NCBI GenBank assembly: GCA_013365365.1
Contig: JABVXU010000110.1
Location: 62,001-126,000 of the forward strand
Source: Cruorifilaria tuberocauda
Lineage: Eukaryota; Nematoda; Chromadorea; Rhabditida; Onchocercidae
Direction: 5' to 3'
DNA: 64,000 bases
Position 1 is the first letter of the stretch. Each line of letters starts with the position of its first letter. The translations under genes and the position numbers were made by a program. Under the pieces are notes generated by a model that was not told the DNA's origin, made no database searches, and saw nothing but the letters and a program-made list of their open reading frames with translations. Positions 13,806-27,600 of the stretch are shown piece by piece.

Positions 13806-13826
<21 letters not shown>
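11262..13826 (+). CDS. TBC1D7-like TBC-domain protein
   Basis: Eight exons in phase: 11262-11457, 11686-11744, 12142-12363, 12594-12707, 12863-13005, 13080-13188, 13545-13639, 13706-13826; 352 aa. By memory comparison it follows human TBC1D7 (293 aa). The N-terminus has NFR...VG with a following ILREDSDVDLTKL and the RVPIWKLLL block (VWKVLLG in human). The middle has a SNWVDTYWLTKVFDEL segment (CYWITRRFVNQL in human). The later part has LWDKVCSSADCGIIKLL (VWDKVVSGSCKILVF in human). In mammals TBC1D7 is the third subunit of the TSC1-TSC2 complex, which inhibits Rheb/mTORC1. I see no catalytic IxxDxxR Arg finger or YxQ Gln finger of active Rab GAPs, so it may be a scaffold. Exon 3 carries a perfect 30-base tandem duplication. 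The last ~40 residues have no clear human counterpart, and that exon is open in another frame too. Confidence 0.78.
12187..12246 (+). repeat. perfect in-frame 30-bp tandem duplication in the TBC1D7-like gene
   Basis: Two identical 30-base units, 12187-12216 and 12217-12246, each coding AKSDNQKELD inside exon 3. It lengthens a probable surface loop by ten residues. Identity between copies suggests a recent slippage or duplication event, or an assembly artefact. Confidence 0.95.
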
Positions 13827-13845
<19 letters not shown>

Positions 13846-15509
13846 ACGGGCTTGGCAAACACAGCGGGGAAAGAAGATCCTATTGAGCTTGAATCTAAAT
13901 TTAAAGTTTAATATTAACGAAAACAGAGCAGCATAATAAGAACTGATTGGTGAATGAAATTAATGTTGTAATTTATTGAATCTTAATCAATTCACTCGGA
14001 AAACCAATTTTTCTACAATTTTCCTTAAAAATTATTTTAAATGCTAAAAACAAATATGTGTTAGTTCTTTTTAACTGGGACACAGCGAATCTAAATCTTA
14101 GTTACGTTCCAGATGAGAAAATCAAAATTTGTGAAATTCAACGGCTTTTACTCTTTTTCTGTCTTTGTAGCTTGGAACAAATGAACCAAGCAAATAGTTG
14201 TTATTATCGATGTCGTCTGCATTGTTTATTATCATGTTTATTATGCTTGTTTTGTTATGATTTACCTATAAATTTTATCCAGTTTTTTTGATGCAGAAAT
14301 TATCGAGATTCTATAGAATTGAAGATTTATCAAAAGTATGTTAATATAGTTTTCTTTACGTGGCATATCCAATAATATATTGTTCTTTTATTACCATCAA
14401 TTTTAGATATAACTAATGTTTTTGGTGTGATACTTTCGCTTTGAAAACCTATCCTTCCACGAGAGCTTTTCGGGTTGTCCAGGAAACTATTTTTTGACGA
14501 AATTTATCAAGAAATTTTTTGACGAAATTTGAAGCCAACATTCGAAATTCGAAATTTCTGATTTCGTCCTTTGAATTTTACTTTCACCAAAGTTTCAATT
14601 TACTGTTTCTAAAGTGAAATACTTGGGTATTGCTGAGAGTTGAATAATCATCAACAAGCTATCTTCTCATTTTTCTCCAATTTAATCAATTATTACATCA
14701 TTTTCATCCGGAATTTCGCAGTCTTCAGGATTCTTCTGATAATTTTTCCCTTAAAAATGTTAAATTCGATCAATCCAAGCAGTGTCAGTCAACTTTTACC
14801 AAAATTCAATCTGCAATTGCATGTTTTGGTTACAAAGCACTCTGCACCGCGGTATCTTTTCCGTTTATTCGCCAGAAGCTGTACGCGGTGTTTCTCTTCC
14901 AGTGGCAGTACTCGAAATACCGAAGTTTTAAACAGTTGCAGTTTATTGTTTGCTAATTCAGTTTGTATGCTTCCTTTTCTTTAATAATTCTCGTAACTCA
15001 GTTTTCTTTAGCTTCTTTAATCTTATGATGCATAAAGTTCACATCTGTAATTGGTACTCTATGGTGTGCTTTCTGATACAAATACGTGTTTACAGGTTCA
15101 TGTGGAGATTCAAACGTTCACGCATCGCTTACAGTTTGTACAGTTTTTATCTTTTACGTAGCCTCTTGATTAGAACGACAAATGACATAAGCACGCATTG
15201 AGACATTCTCTTGGCCCATATGAGTATGAACTGTTATAAGGTATGTAACTATATTTCCAATAAATATTTCGATAATTAAATTAATTATTACTGATGCACA
15301 AAGCTAATATATCTGTGATTACAATAATAGTTTGTGATTTGATTTTTTAAATATTTGGTAATGTGAAATATTTTACTTGATTTCAGTATTCTTATAGTGA
15401 GAACCAATTTTTCTGTAAAAATATTATTCCACATTCATTTTGTTCCCAGCTATTTAATATCCAAAATTAATTCAATTCCTTGATCCTAACAGTTAATATT
15501 AGAGCTTAC

Positions 15510-15680
15510 CTGAGCCGGTAAATACATAAGAGTGAAATTAGATGATATTTGATAATCATTGAAGATTCTATCATTCTTTCCTATCGATATGCAATCTGAA
15601 ATCTTTCTTCCATCGTATATTCTAGTATTCCTTAACTCAAAAAATGAACCTTTCATAATCACTTGAACTTCTCGTTCCAT
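15510..15680 (-). CDS. putative orphan first exon, unknown gene
   Basis: Minus-strand open frame of 57 codons starting MEREVQVIMKGSFFELRN and ending ...LMYLPAQ exactly at a strong donor, CAG|GTAAGC. Its composition is less biased than chance AT-rich frames. A following exon may lie near 14.83-14.97 kb, a locally GC-richer stretch open in several frames, but I could not settle the frame. No family recognised. It may be a real small gene, a decayed one, or chance. Confidence 0.25.
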
Positions 15681-16985
15681 TCCTAATGATCATTGCAGTA
15701 AACATTAAGTGCAATTGTATAAAGTGAAATTTAAACATCCTGATGCATTTAAAAGTAAAATTTATTTATCTGTTAAAATTTTCCACTTCAAACAATATAA
15801 ATCATTTGCAAATCGTACATTGAGACTTAGCAGGCAACTGTTCTATTAATACTCCCCAAAAATTTTGCAATATTTATTGATCAAAATGTAAAATGATTTT
15901 TATTTTGTAATGTGACAAATGTTTCCCTAAAGATTCATTTAAAATTATTAATATAAATTTATTTTGTTGTTGAAAAAGTTTATTTCATATGTATTTAATA
16001 TTTTATAAATTTGATATTATATCTTTTTTAACAACATCTTTGTTGGTATGTTGTATTCTGTTATACATAATTTATTCATATTTACATTACAATCATCAAA
16101 AGAATTTTCTTTACTTTAACAAATATTGAAATATAAAATTAAAATTATGATTGATAGCGACGCCAAAATGATATCGTTGGTGATATTAAACAATGGTCAA
16201 CATTTGTTAAATGTTTTATGTAAATGTTGAAAAATTCATCAATGATTCCAAATAATTTCCATTCAATTGATCTTTCACCATTATACACAATGTTGCATTC
16301 ATCTCCCATACCGGCTTTAGAGGAATATTTTAATTCCTAATTTAAATATAACGATAGCATTGACATGAAAGCATTATATCATACAACTAAGAGATTAATA
16401 TTTTGAAAACCTGTTCTATTGCACTTGCATCATATTATTAACTATAATTTATACTATTAAAGCATTCATAGATTGCAAAATTGGAAGTTAATTTTACTTA
16501 ATTAAATTTTAAATCTTTGAAGATATATTGTTTGATATATACCGGAATTTCACAAGAAATATTACCAACTAACATATAGAAATCTTATTTAATGCTCACA
16601 AATCATAGAGAACAGTTTTTTTTTTAAATTAAAATAATATTGAGAAATTCTTACAACAAAATGTAAACAAAAAGAAAAATTAAAACCATAAGAGTATCTG
16701 TTTGACAAATATATTTCGCCTAATTCCATTCAAAATGTTTGTAAAAGTTTCGAAATTCAAATTTTAAATTTTAAAAATTAAACTTTTTTTCCTACTGTAA
16801 AAAGCTATATTTGACGAAAATAAGTGAAAATAATTTGATGACAAATAAAGGAGAGAAATTCCTTAACCATTTGCACTCATTAATTTAATGTGTCATCATT
16901 ATACTGCTTTGTTTTCAGTGTAACTGTACATTCACGCGTTACGACATATAATTAAGAAAGTTGTTATTAATGTTCTTATCATTAT

Positions 16986-17022
16986 TACTATCACTATCAC
17001 TATCATCATCATCATCTTCAAT
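16986..17022. repeat. ATC/ATT-type trinucleotide repeat
   Basis: Degenerate (ATC)n run with ACT/ATT variants, non-coding. Confidence 0.85.
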
Positions 17023-17264
17023 ATCTCATCATTATAATGTCACTGTTGTAAACTGTTATGATCGCTATCACTATCGTCATTATGACTACTTGCAGTAATG
17101 ATTTAACAAAAGAGAAAGACAACAGTAAAGTGGTATTTGTAGTTTCTGAGTACTGTCCTGTTCGTCAAGGATCAATTTGGTCACAACTTTGCTCTTATGT
17201 TTATGATAATCATCCTTGTCGATCTTTGCTATTCTATGATTGCCTATTACTGATGTTATCGATT

Positions 17265-17321
17265 CTTTCTCTCCCTCTCTCTCTCTCTCTCTCTCCTTCC
17301 CTCTCTCTCTCTTTCTCTCCT
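17265..17321. repeat. (CT)n microsatellite
   Basis: Interrupted CT dinucleotide run; a smaller CT run occurs at about 17742-17759. Confidence 0.9.
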
Positions 17322-19479
17322 TCGGTGAACCTACTACTACTTTTTTTTCTTTCCATTAGAATGAAATGACATTTTAAATCAGTTTGATGACAACAAATTA
17401 TGAATTCTATCATCCTTATGCAATAACTTAAGTGTTACCACTACTGAAATTTCAAAATAACTTACAATCCTAAAGAAAAATTTAAATTTGGATTTGGTAT
17501 AGTTCGCATAATAATTTTATTGTTGTTGAAAATTTGAGATAGTTTAGATCTAAATAGTTTGGAATTTATATCAAAGATTCAAGAATTGTGAGTAAAGTTT
17601 CAATTAATATTGTCAAAACGTTATCATTACTAAAATTTTAAAATAATTCATAAAGTTTTTAAATTAAGATTTGAATTTGACGTTAAAGTTCTAATTTACA
17701 CCAATATCTATTTCAGTTTTTCGCATGATTTTTTCACGTTTCATCTCTCTCTCTCTCTTGCATTTCTTATACTAAAAAAGTTTATACAAGAATTGATTTG
17801 TTGACATTTTTTAGATTTACATCTACTATTGCCTGATTATGATGTTTACACTTAAAATTAGTTAATATAAAAGTTTTTGCATTTGTTACGAAATAATTGT
17901 TTCTTTGTAATTTTGAAATTTCAAATGCCAACTTAATTTGATTGAAATCTTTTCATTGATAAGCACCTCATAAAATCTTTACATAACAATATTAATGGCT
18001 AATTCAATTGATCCTTAATGCATCACATTAAAAGTTTATTCGAAATTGAAATATTATTAAGCGATGAATGTTTCTAAACTTTTTCCCTTTCATTTCCATT
18101 TTTTTTTGTGTTTCGTTAACGTTTCCTTCTTTATTTTGTAATAATTAAAAAGATTGTTGCAAAACGAATAAAACAATCATCACTTTTGTTTTTCATAGTG
18201 TATCGTTCTCTCTTCAATGGAAAAAAAATGAAATATTTGCACATTATCATTTAATCTTTCTTATTACTTTTTCATTTCCCACTTTTTTTCTTTTCCTCCA
18301 TTATTTATTTTTTATTTTAAAACTATTCTGCAAATATTTAAATAATTTAACAGTAATGACATTTATTACTTTCCTTAAATTTTTTTACCAAAAATTATAA
18401 GTTAAAAAGAAATTCATTTTACTATCTTAAAATATTACATGTTTAGATATGAAAGTTTTGAAATTTTTAAACGTAACATGAATTATTTATTACCGATTAT
18501 TCAAATCCTACAATAATAATATTGATATATTCTAATTCATATTCAAAAGTGATATTTTGAAATGAACAATAGAGATAGGAGGAAACGGAAAGAGTAATTA
18601 CTTGAAAGTTAACAAATAGTTTTAAAAAAAACATTCTAAAATTTCAATCTTTTAACTTATTATTTATCATATCTAATATTTGCGTAGTGTTAAATAAAGA
18701 TTTGAGAAGTGGACTGAAAAGAATGATTTTTTTTCTTTTTTTGTTCACTCTATCACTTTGATTTATGATCTGCAAATCCAATTATTGATTTATGATCTGC
18801 AAAAATGAATTCAATAAATTGGTTGTAGAGTATAAATTGTCATGTTTTTTTTTAAAGCGTCAGAAATAGGAATCAAATGTTGACAAATACTACGGAATGT
18901 GTTAGTGTGTGTCATTTTACTTCTCTTGTCCCATTTTACCGTTAAACTTTAGTGTGAGGAAAGAAATTTTGCAGTAATTTGTCGTATTTTTATTTTTTTA
19001 GTTTATTAGTTTCTTGCTGCAAATATTAGATAATTAATAATCCCCTCATTTCATTCAAAACTTTTTGAAATTTTAATTTTTACAAAGAAATTTCCATCCC
19101 ATAACTTCTAACTGATTTTTTTCTATCAATCCCTATAGCGAATATTTCTAGGAAAAAAAAATTTTTTTAAGCTTAATTTTCCATAACAGCATATAAGAAT
19201 TCTGTACTCATCGTGAAATTTCTTCAATTATTTTGAAATTTCAAAGATAGCTCAATAGACTTATTTAGATAATTTTGAAATTTGATAGAATTAATATTAT
19301 CTCGCTATTTGATGAATTTATTCATCTCAGAGGATAAGTTAATGGAAAATTAAATTTTAGTATTCAGTGGTTTAACTTTGGATTATGTTCGAAAAATTAG
19401 AGTATTTTGTGTTTCATTAATCCCGTGATAACATTATCAATTTTAGTACCAAAAAGGAACAAGTGTGAATGATTGAAGA

Positions 19480-22400
19480 ATGCCATTATCTGAAGACACT
19501 AAAACGCCACAAGTTTACAATTTAGAAATTAGAGAATCGAATTATAATGGAGTATAGTTACTTTTTTCCGTTCAAACTTATCTGTTTTCTTATTTTTATT
19601 TTTTTTTAATTTTTCTTACACTTAACCTTATCAATTTTTCATTTTTTTTTCGCAGACCAATTGAATTCATTAAGACAAAACCTTTCCCTCGTTAATGTTT
19701 AACCTAATAGTGCTGCTTAAAATAGATCGAAAACACTTTTATTATGTTACCTAATCAAATTCTGCAAATCAAATTATTAATAGTCTGAGTAATTCTTACA
19801 TACCGATAAAATGAAATAAACATGGATAATATCGCTTTAAAATAACACATTCTATGAATAAATTTCATTTCTTTGCAATTCTAGTTTTTACACGATCATC
19901 TGAATTAATTCCTAATTGATTCAAATATTACTCTGCTCAAACACTATCAGTAAATTTTAAAAAGTTTTTTTTTTTTTTTATATGCAGCAAGATAGCGTAT
20001 GTTTATCATGTTCTTCTAACAGGATGAAAATGAAATAAAGACGCGTAAACCAGCAGTACGCTTAATTGGACTTACAAAAAATGAAATGGAGCAATACAGT
20101 AATGATTCATTTTGGAAGGTAGTTAGGTAAAATTTAAACTTAAATTTAATAAAAAAAAGTTAAACATGAAGTTCCATTAAAATTACAACTGATTCTCTAA
20201 ACGTGAATAAGAAAACCAGTTATAAATTGATAAAAATTTGTTTAATCTTGGATAATTTTTTTATTCTTCTGAAAAAGAGGAATGATTATTACAGGTGTAC
20301 AATGTTTGTGCTTTTTTGGGTAGCATGGGTTTTGATGTTCCTAGCTGCTGTACTACTTGTTGTATTTAGTCCAAAATGTGCAGCTGTACGAGAACCGGAA
20401 TGGTGGCGTAGGCACGTTAACTATCAGGTAACCTCATCATTTGTTATCATTGAATACACATAAATAAAGTTCAAAAAAGTCAAATATATATTTCAGAAAT
20501 GTCAAAATAGCTGTAATTTTGTAATCAATTTTTCTTCCGAACTTTGCAGAATTTTTTCCTTCCAAAGTTTTAAGATTATTTTTGCATTAAGAAAAAAGTT
20601 CTACAGACAGATTAGAATGGTAGGAAGAAAAATATACTATAATATTTGTTATTTCAACATTTAATTTTTTTTTGTGTAACGCTAATAATATGCTTAGAGC
20701 AAAAATATATTTTCAGATATTCATACCATCATTTCGTGATTCCAGCAATGATGGAATTGGTGATTTTAATGGAATTCGAGAAAAACTTAATGATTTACGA
20801 AAGATTGGAATAAAAACAATTTGGGTAACACCTGTAATAGCTGTTCAAAAGGTGGGTTAATATACTTCTAAAAAACACGATTTGATAAAGTAGAATTAAT
20901 AAGCTAAGAAATGTGCTTTTCATTAGAACTGAATTAATTATGGAAAATAATTTAGGATGATTTCATTCCTCTTGATGTGATTGATTTTACAAATGTTGAT
21001 GAACGTTTCGGTACAAAAAATGATTTGAAATCATTGATAGATGCAGCACATGAGCTAGAAATGCATTTCACTATGGATTTACCCATTTCATCGACATCTG
21101 TCTCACATAAATGGTTTGATTTTCTTACTCTTCTTCATTTAAATGATATATTTTGGTTAGCATTTGCATCGTAAAATGAAAAAAACTGTAATAACTTCTA
21201 TTTTAAGTCAAAACTGAAAATTACATTAAAGCTCTCAAAATTAATGAATGAATGCGCTCAATTTTAGGTTCAAATCAGCAAAAGACGGTGGCGATTACGT
21301 CGATTATTACATTTGGAAGAAGGCATTGGATGTAAAAGATGATCCAAATTATATTGTTGAAGAGGGTAAAGAAAATGCCTATCTGGCTTATAATGGAAAG
21401 GATCCAGTATTAAATTGGATTAATCCTGCCGTACAGGATAATATGCTTGAGATCGCAAAGAGTTTCCTTGATATGGGAGTGGATGGTTTTCATGTGGAAC
21501 ATATTGGTCAATTAATCAAGCATTTACCGAAATCAGAGGTGCCATTATATTTTCAATACTATGGAGAAGAAAATATAAACTTTTTAAATATTTAAAATTT
21601 CAAAATATTATCTATATTATTAAATTCATCTATTACAAAATTATTGCAATCAATAGTATGATCTTATTTTATATTCCAAATATACCCAATTCAAATCCGG
21701 AAAAAAAAATTCTGTCTTTCTTATCCTTTATCGGTATGAATGATATAACCTATATGGAGTAAGAATAAATTCCATCTTTGCTTAGTTTTATGTAAATATA
21801 AATTTTAAGGTACACATTGCGCTGTCGATGATCAATGATTTCATCGGAAGCTTGCGAAATTATACGAGTAATAATGAAACACTCAATAATCGAGAAATTA
21901 TTATATTTTCGTCATTGGATGATTTTACCGAACTACAAGAATCTAATAGTTTTACTTTGTCGAATCTTACTTATATCATCGATGACTCTGTCACCAAACT
22001 AAATAATGTTTGTTTCTTAAAATTATCAATTTTCTAAAAATAAGAAAAGTTGATATCTAACATAGGTTTTCGTTTTTGCAGTATTTTTTTTTGGATAATA
22101 ACAAATAAGAAATAAGAAATCCACTAAAATTGTTATTTTTTCAGGGAACATGTCCAAATGGAATAGCCCAATGTTTACACTCTACACTTATTACATCTTT
22201 CGGACGATTCAGCGCTACACAACTTCCATACGCATGGCAATTCACGAATTATCATGTTTCACGTCTTAGTACAAGATTTGATAAAGCAACAGCAACATTA
22301 CTATCTTTTGTACAACTTTCATTGCCAGGTATCGTTCAGTTGTATTATGGACAAGAACTAAGTCTTGAAGATAGTATTGGTTCAATAAACAAATTTACTG

Positions 22401-23386
22401 GTTTGATGCAGTGGAATAGCAGCGAATATGGAGGTTTCACATCTGGCAACCAGAAACCATTTTTCTCTACTACGCTTAATTACAAAGAAGATAATTTCGA
22501 GGTAACAGTATTCTGTCAGTCCTAGATTAATTACCTATTAATCCAGTTAGTGTATGGATTTTGCAAGTTATCGATCATTTGTCCGAGTAAAAACTAGTCG
22601 ATCTCAACCTAATATATGTGTAGATTATGTTCTTAGCAAAAACTTTTCTATTCTTTCATTTAAAAACGATTTAGACAAAAGAAAACAAACAAAATAAACA
22701 AAAATGAATGTATAATGAATTATCGTTTTTTGTTAAATGAGATCAATCTATTATAGAATGCTACTTGTTATACTAGTTGTTATATTCAAAAATTAAAACA
22801 ATTGAAAATTTTCGTTTTGTTGACTAAAATCAAAGATTTCATATGTGAGAATTTAATTTTATAATTTCCATCATTCAAAATAACAATCTAATGTATAGGT
22901 TCAATCTAATAGTTATCGTTCACCATTGAAAACATTGAAAGCGGTAGCAAAAATGCGTCAGCGTGAACATAATTTTGCACTTGGTGAGACACAGTTAGCA
23001 CCACTTACTCATGATGTCGTCCTATTCAGTCGATTTTATCAAATTGATAATAGTACCAGTGGAGCGGTATGTTTTTTCCTTTTTTATAAATACATTAAAA
23101 CTGATTAAAAGGTTAAATGAAATGTAAATTGCTTAGATTTTTTGATAATTTTTGATTATATGATTAGGCTTTGCATATTTTTCAGGCCTACCTGATTGGC
23201 GCAAACTTTGGAACATCTGATGCTGAAATAAACGGAGTAATAGTATTGCCGAATAGTTATAAGCTAGATAAAGCAGAAGTAGCTATCATTACTCCAAACG
23301 TTGATAAATACCAACCAAGAGATAAAATATCATTGCACGATAAAATTGTTCTTGGTCCTAAACAAGGAATTATTATCAAAGTTTAA
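19480..23386 (+). CDS. SLC3-family (4F2hc/ATGP-like) amino-acid transporter heavy chain
   Basis: Type II membrane glycoprotein that carries SLC7 light chains to the plasma membrane to form heteromeric amino-acid exchangers. Ten exons in phase: 19480-19551, 20023-20126, 20295-20427, 20717-20851, 20956-21113, 21268-21538, 21810-22007, 22145-22501, 22899-23066, 23186-23386; 598 aa. A cytosolic N-terminus of ~59 residues holds the RLIGLTKNEMEQY...SFWKVVR block typical of this family. One transmembrane helix (about 62-83) is followed by SPKC, whose Cys87 matches the residue that disulphide-links to the light chain in 4F2hc. Then WWRR and an alpha-amylase-like ectodomain (IFIPSFRDSSNDGIGDFNG..., LPGIVQLYYGQEL). 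Glycosidase residues are replaced: GVDGFHVEHIGQL stands where active amylases have GFRxD, so it should be enzymatically dead, as in the family. C. elegans has atgp-1 and atgp-2; I cannot say which is orthologous. Exon 1 is inferred from phase and a nearby SL-type acceptor. Confidence 0.9.
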
Positions 23387-24664
23387 TGTTAACAAATTTA
23401 TTATGTATCTGGAAAGAAGCTACAATTTTTTTAGATAATTCTTTTCTATGCTATTGTCAATATTTATTATAATTTCCTCATCAAATACTAAACGTGGCAG
23501 CTCGGTTTACAGCTTACAGAATCTCAATTCCATTCCACATTAAATGCTATAATGTATACGATTCAGTAGCAACTGGAAACTTTTTATTACCACTTTCTTG
23601 TTATTTGTGACTTATATGAAACAATATTACCGTTGTAGATAAGAACAAAATATACCAGATAATGAAATATACTTTGCTATTATAATCATGTAATAGCAAA
23701 GCATATTTTACACTAATAAACGTAAAATTTGTTTGGTTTATGTTAACATCAGTGCAGTTGAAACAGAAATCTTATTTAAATTTTAATAAGATAAGAAATT
23801 ACACAACATGAAATAACCGATGAGCTTGAAAACAAGGGACTGATCACGTTACTGTGAAAAGTTCCATTTGGCACTTGAATAATTGCAACAACAAAGCATT
23901 CAAAACATGATAATACACGAAATCGAAAGAATCTTGGTAAAAGGTCCTTTGGACTGATATAACATGTAAATAAAACTTGACAAAGCTAGCAAGAATTTGA
24001 TTAGTGAAGAGAAAACAAACATAGGAAATAAAATACTAATTTGTATCACATATTACGAACTTGTTGACAAACAATATGTCTTAAAGTTTAAAGTGAAAAT
24101 TAGAGTAAAAAAAAGATTTGATAATTTGCGTAAACGTTCACATATGATAGCACGTCATCCTCATACTATTTTAAGGGCAATCGTAACAAAATCATTTCTG
24201 AACAAGTCTCCACAAGTCAGTAGCTTCCTTCTTCCAAAAAAAATTTCATCATTATTCAGTTTGTCCATTGATGTTGCCCAAAGCAAATTAATAACGCATT
24301 AAAACAAAGCTAGGATACAATCAAAATATTACAGAATTAGAAGTGCAAAGATTTCAAATACATGTTTCAAATTCATTAGATCACAGAGCTCGATTATTTC
24401 ATAGCAAAATATACTTTCATTTATACAATAGATTTTATTTAAACTTACAAAGTACTTGAGCGATGAAAGTTTTTGCGTAGCATATACATACCAATACTTC
24501 AACCGTAAAGAAATTTTGTGTAGTTGACAGTTAAAATAAAGTAAAGCAATGTTTAGAATAAAACAGCATTTAATGCAGAATATTATGGTATATGCAAATA
24601 CTAAAAAAATGAAAAACTATACTTTTTTACAATACCCGTAAATAATATCAGTGAAAAATGACAA
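23387..24664. other. convergent 3' flanks
   Basis: Spacer between two convergent genes. AATAAA-like signals occur near 23715 on the plus strand. A 101-codon open frame at 23997-24302 is Lys/Ile-rich, has no splice or family support and is most likely untranslated. Confidence 0.55.
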
Positions 24665-27600
24665 TTACGGACCGTCATGATCCTGTTGTGCAGAGATTTT
24701 AGGCGATGCTGATATAGTACAAGCATCAGATCCTTCTTGATGATCACATGTAGTTGCAGAATTGATATATAACTAAAAAAAATCAAGGAATTTGAGAAAG
24801 AGATGGATTTCGGCAATAAAATTGGGAAAAATCAATCATATTAAATGTCAGATTTATAAAATCGACAACTCTAATTGAAAGTTACTTCCTATTATAAAAG
24901 CCAGACTTGTAAAGTAGTATCTGTTTGACGGGCAATAAAGCGAATGAACGGGCGAAGATTTCCAAGATTTGCAGCATTAAGAGTCTCATAATAGTCAGAA
25001 CGGGCCTCCACTGGTATTATCACAGGAGGAAAACCACTCTGCATCAAAATCAAATTCATCAACAAACGTGCTGTACGTCCGTTACCATCGATGAATGGGT
25101 GTATCGAAACCTATTAAAAAAGAATTCTTCGAGCCTTAAAGCAATCCATATTATAAAAAGAATATAACTAGTAATATAAAAATCAAGGCCCTCGTAATCT
25201 CGATCTAGAGTGAAACAATTTGCGATTCTTCCCAGAATCTCCAGACTCTACACATTATAACAAATAATTTGGAAATGCAAATTTTTGAAATATGTGTAGT
25301 AGGCGAACCAGCTTATAGTGAGCGATAGCCGCACGTTCTATGGGATCCAGTAGCAAACTCTCATCCTCATTCAACCATTTTACCATTTCTTCCATTTCTT
25401 CGGGTATCATGTTTGCCGGAATGGGAGTGAAACTTCCCACAAATACCTGAAAAGAACTAAGAGAACACCACAATGCTGAACGGTTCCTCAATCAAAGCAA
25501 TCTTCTATAAAGAAAAAAAGAAAAAAGAATTGTTGTTAAGTATTTTAAACTAGCCTGTTCTCCAATGTTCGCCAGTAATACTCAAATGTGTTTTCAATAA
25601 TTCATTTAGTCCTTTCATGCTATTCGTTTTATAATGTTACAACATTTGATTCTACAAACTTCTTCACAGCATCTACTATCATAAAATACCAACCTGAGTT
25701 TTACGAAATACACCTGCTCCATCTGGATCGACAAAACCAAGCACACGGCTGTGAATGTCCAGGATGTCCTGCAATACAAACGACTCTGAGACGAAAGACA
25801 TGAAAGACATAAATAACAATATATTAACATGTTACAATAATTTAAAAATAAATAGGAAGCTATCAAAGAGAAATTTAAAAATAGCATGAATAGGCATTTG
25901 TGACTGTTGTCGGACCTGAAGAGTAAAATACGATATATATGCAACGCTTTGGTTTATGAATCTCAGTGCAGCGTCCATTCCTAAAATCTCGTTATGTTCC
26001 ATAATACTTTTGCCAGCCACTGCCATCCTTGTCTCTAATATAGACCTAAACTGCACAAAATTAGCAGGTTAATAGATTCTTTCATTGGTATTTCTCTTAA
26101 CTAAAGATAAACAAAATCTTACCTTGTCTGACCAAGAGACATGGTGTTGCCTTCAATTGCTACAGTGTGATAAATATGCAAAAAATATGATTCTCTCATT
26201 GCCCTTCTCAATGCGGTACTAGTCTTTGGTATTCGTAAAAAATATGCACGTTTTTCATGAAGTTTCTTCAACATTTCTTTGTCAATTTCTTCTACGATGG
26301 GTAAAGCTCTTGCTCGTCTTCTACAAACAATATTCAGTTAGTGATAATGTGTAAACTTTATCGATATGACATAACGTTAGAGAAAATATCCCACTGCTAA
26401 TTACTTTTCTTTTTTTGATATAATGATAGGAAATGACTGTTTTTTTTTTCTAAGATATTAATATATGACATAAAAATTCTCACACTAACGCTTCAGGATG
26501 AAGTGGATTGTAGCTCAGCGCCCGCGAATATAACTCTTCCGCTTGTACAAGATTTTTCCGTCCCATTTCAACAACTAAACCATACTCGGCTAAGATGTCT
26601 GGATGATGAGGAGCCAGTGCAAGCGCATGCTGAATAATGAGCTCTGCCTACAAAGTAATCAACTTCCAAAGTCTCACTTTACAACACTTACGACTGACAC
26701 TCTGAATTTTCGAACCAACAGCAACAAATTGAAGAAAGACATATTTATCAAATTGTCAGATCCATACATGAATAAAATCTATTAAATTTTCACAATCTAA
26801 GCTTTCGAAACTAACATTTACAATTAATTATCTCTCGTCAAATGTCTTTAAATCTACCGTATGCTTAAGCCATGGATGTAAGAATTTTTGAATTATACCT
26901 TCGCCATATTTCCTTGCGTCCTCGATTGAACCGCAGCTTTTAAAGCTACAAATGCTTCCTTCTCGGTCTTCCAATCCCACTGAACAACAGCTGCTTGGAT
27001 AGTAGGAGCCACTGCTCTCTCGACTTCTTTGAAATCATCTCTGAAGTACGAGGATTCCACAGATAATGGATCGACAAAATAACCCAATTCGGTTGTACTA
27101 AAAAACACATATTTGAGAACTTTTTAGAAAATTAGTGAAAAACTTAGCAAAATAAGTACTCGCATAACAGAACGAAAATTTTAGCAGATTTAACGTTCTG
27201 TAACAATATTAATTACCTGAACCTTTGATATACAACTCTATCATCTATAAATTCTTATATTTTATCAAAGTTATTATAAGAACTTTCAGTTATTTTCTTC
27301 AACAATTGTATCACTAACCCAATATAACGTTTACGGGACAATTGGGCTGAACAGTAGTCAGTTTGTTTAATGAACTCAGGTGCGAATTGCAGGTTGCAAA
27401 TTAAATACTGTGAAACCATCATTCGCTGGACCAGAATCGATAATGTCTAAAAATAATTGGTTCCTTTACAAAATGTTTCTTAAAATTTTTAAAACTATGG
27501 TAGAAATTAAAAATACTCTTTGTACAAATAATAATTAGCATGATAACATTTTAGGTCATTACTATTTAACAGATAACTTGAAGGGCTCACACCGAAAAGT

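Larger units (their letters stand above)
13827..19479. other. long AT-rich intergenic region
   Basis: About 5.6 kb, very AT-rich especially 15.7-19.4 kb, with homopolymer runs and simple repeats. Apart from the ambiguous patch at 14.6-15.7 kb, listed separately, I see no exon. The right end should contain the promoter of the next gene, with a TTTTAG acceptor at 19441-19446. Confidence 0.6.

Noticed and set aside
23997..24302. Plus-strand 101-codon frame between atgp-like gene and fic-1
   Set aside because: Lies in convergent 3' flanks, Lys/Ile/Ser-rich, no acceptor near its start and no family resemblance.
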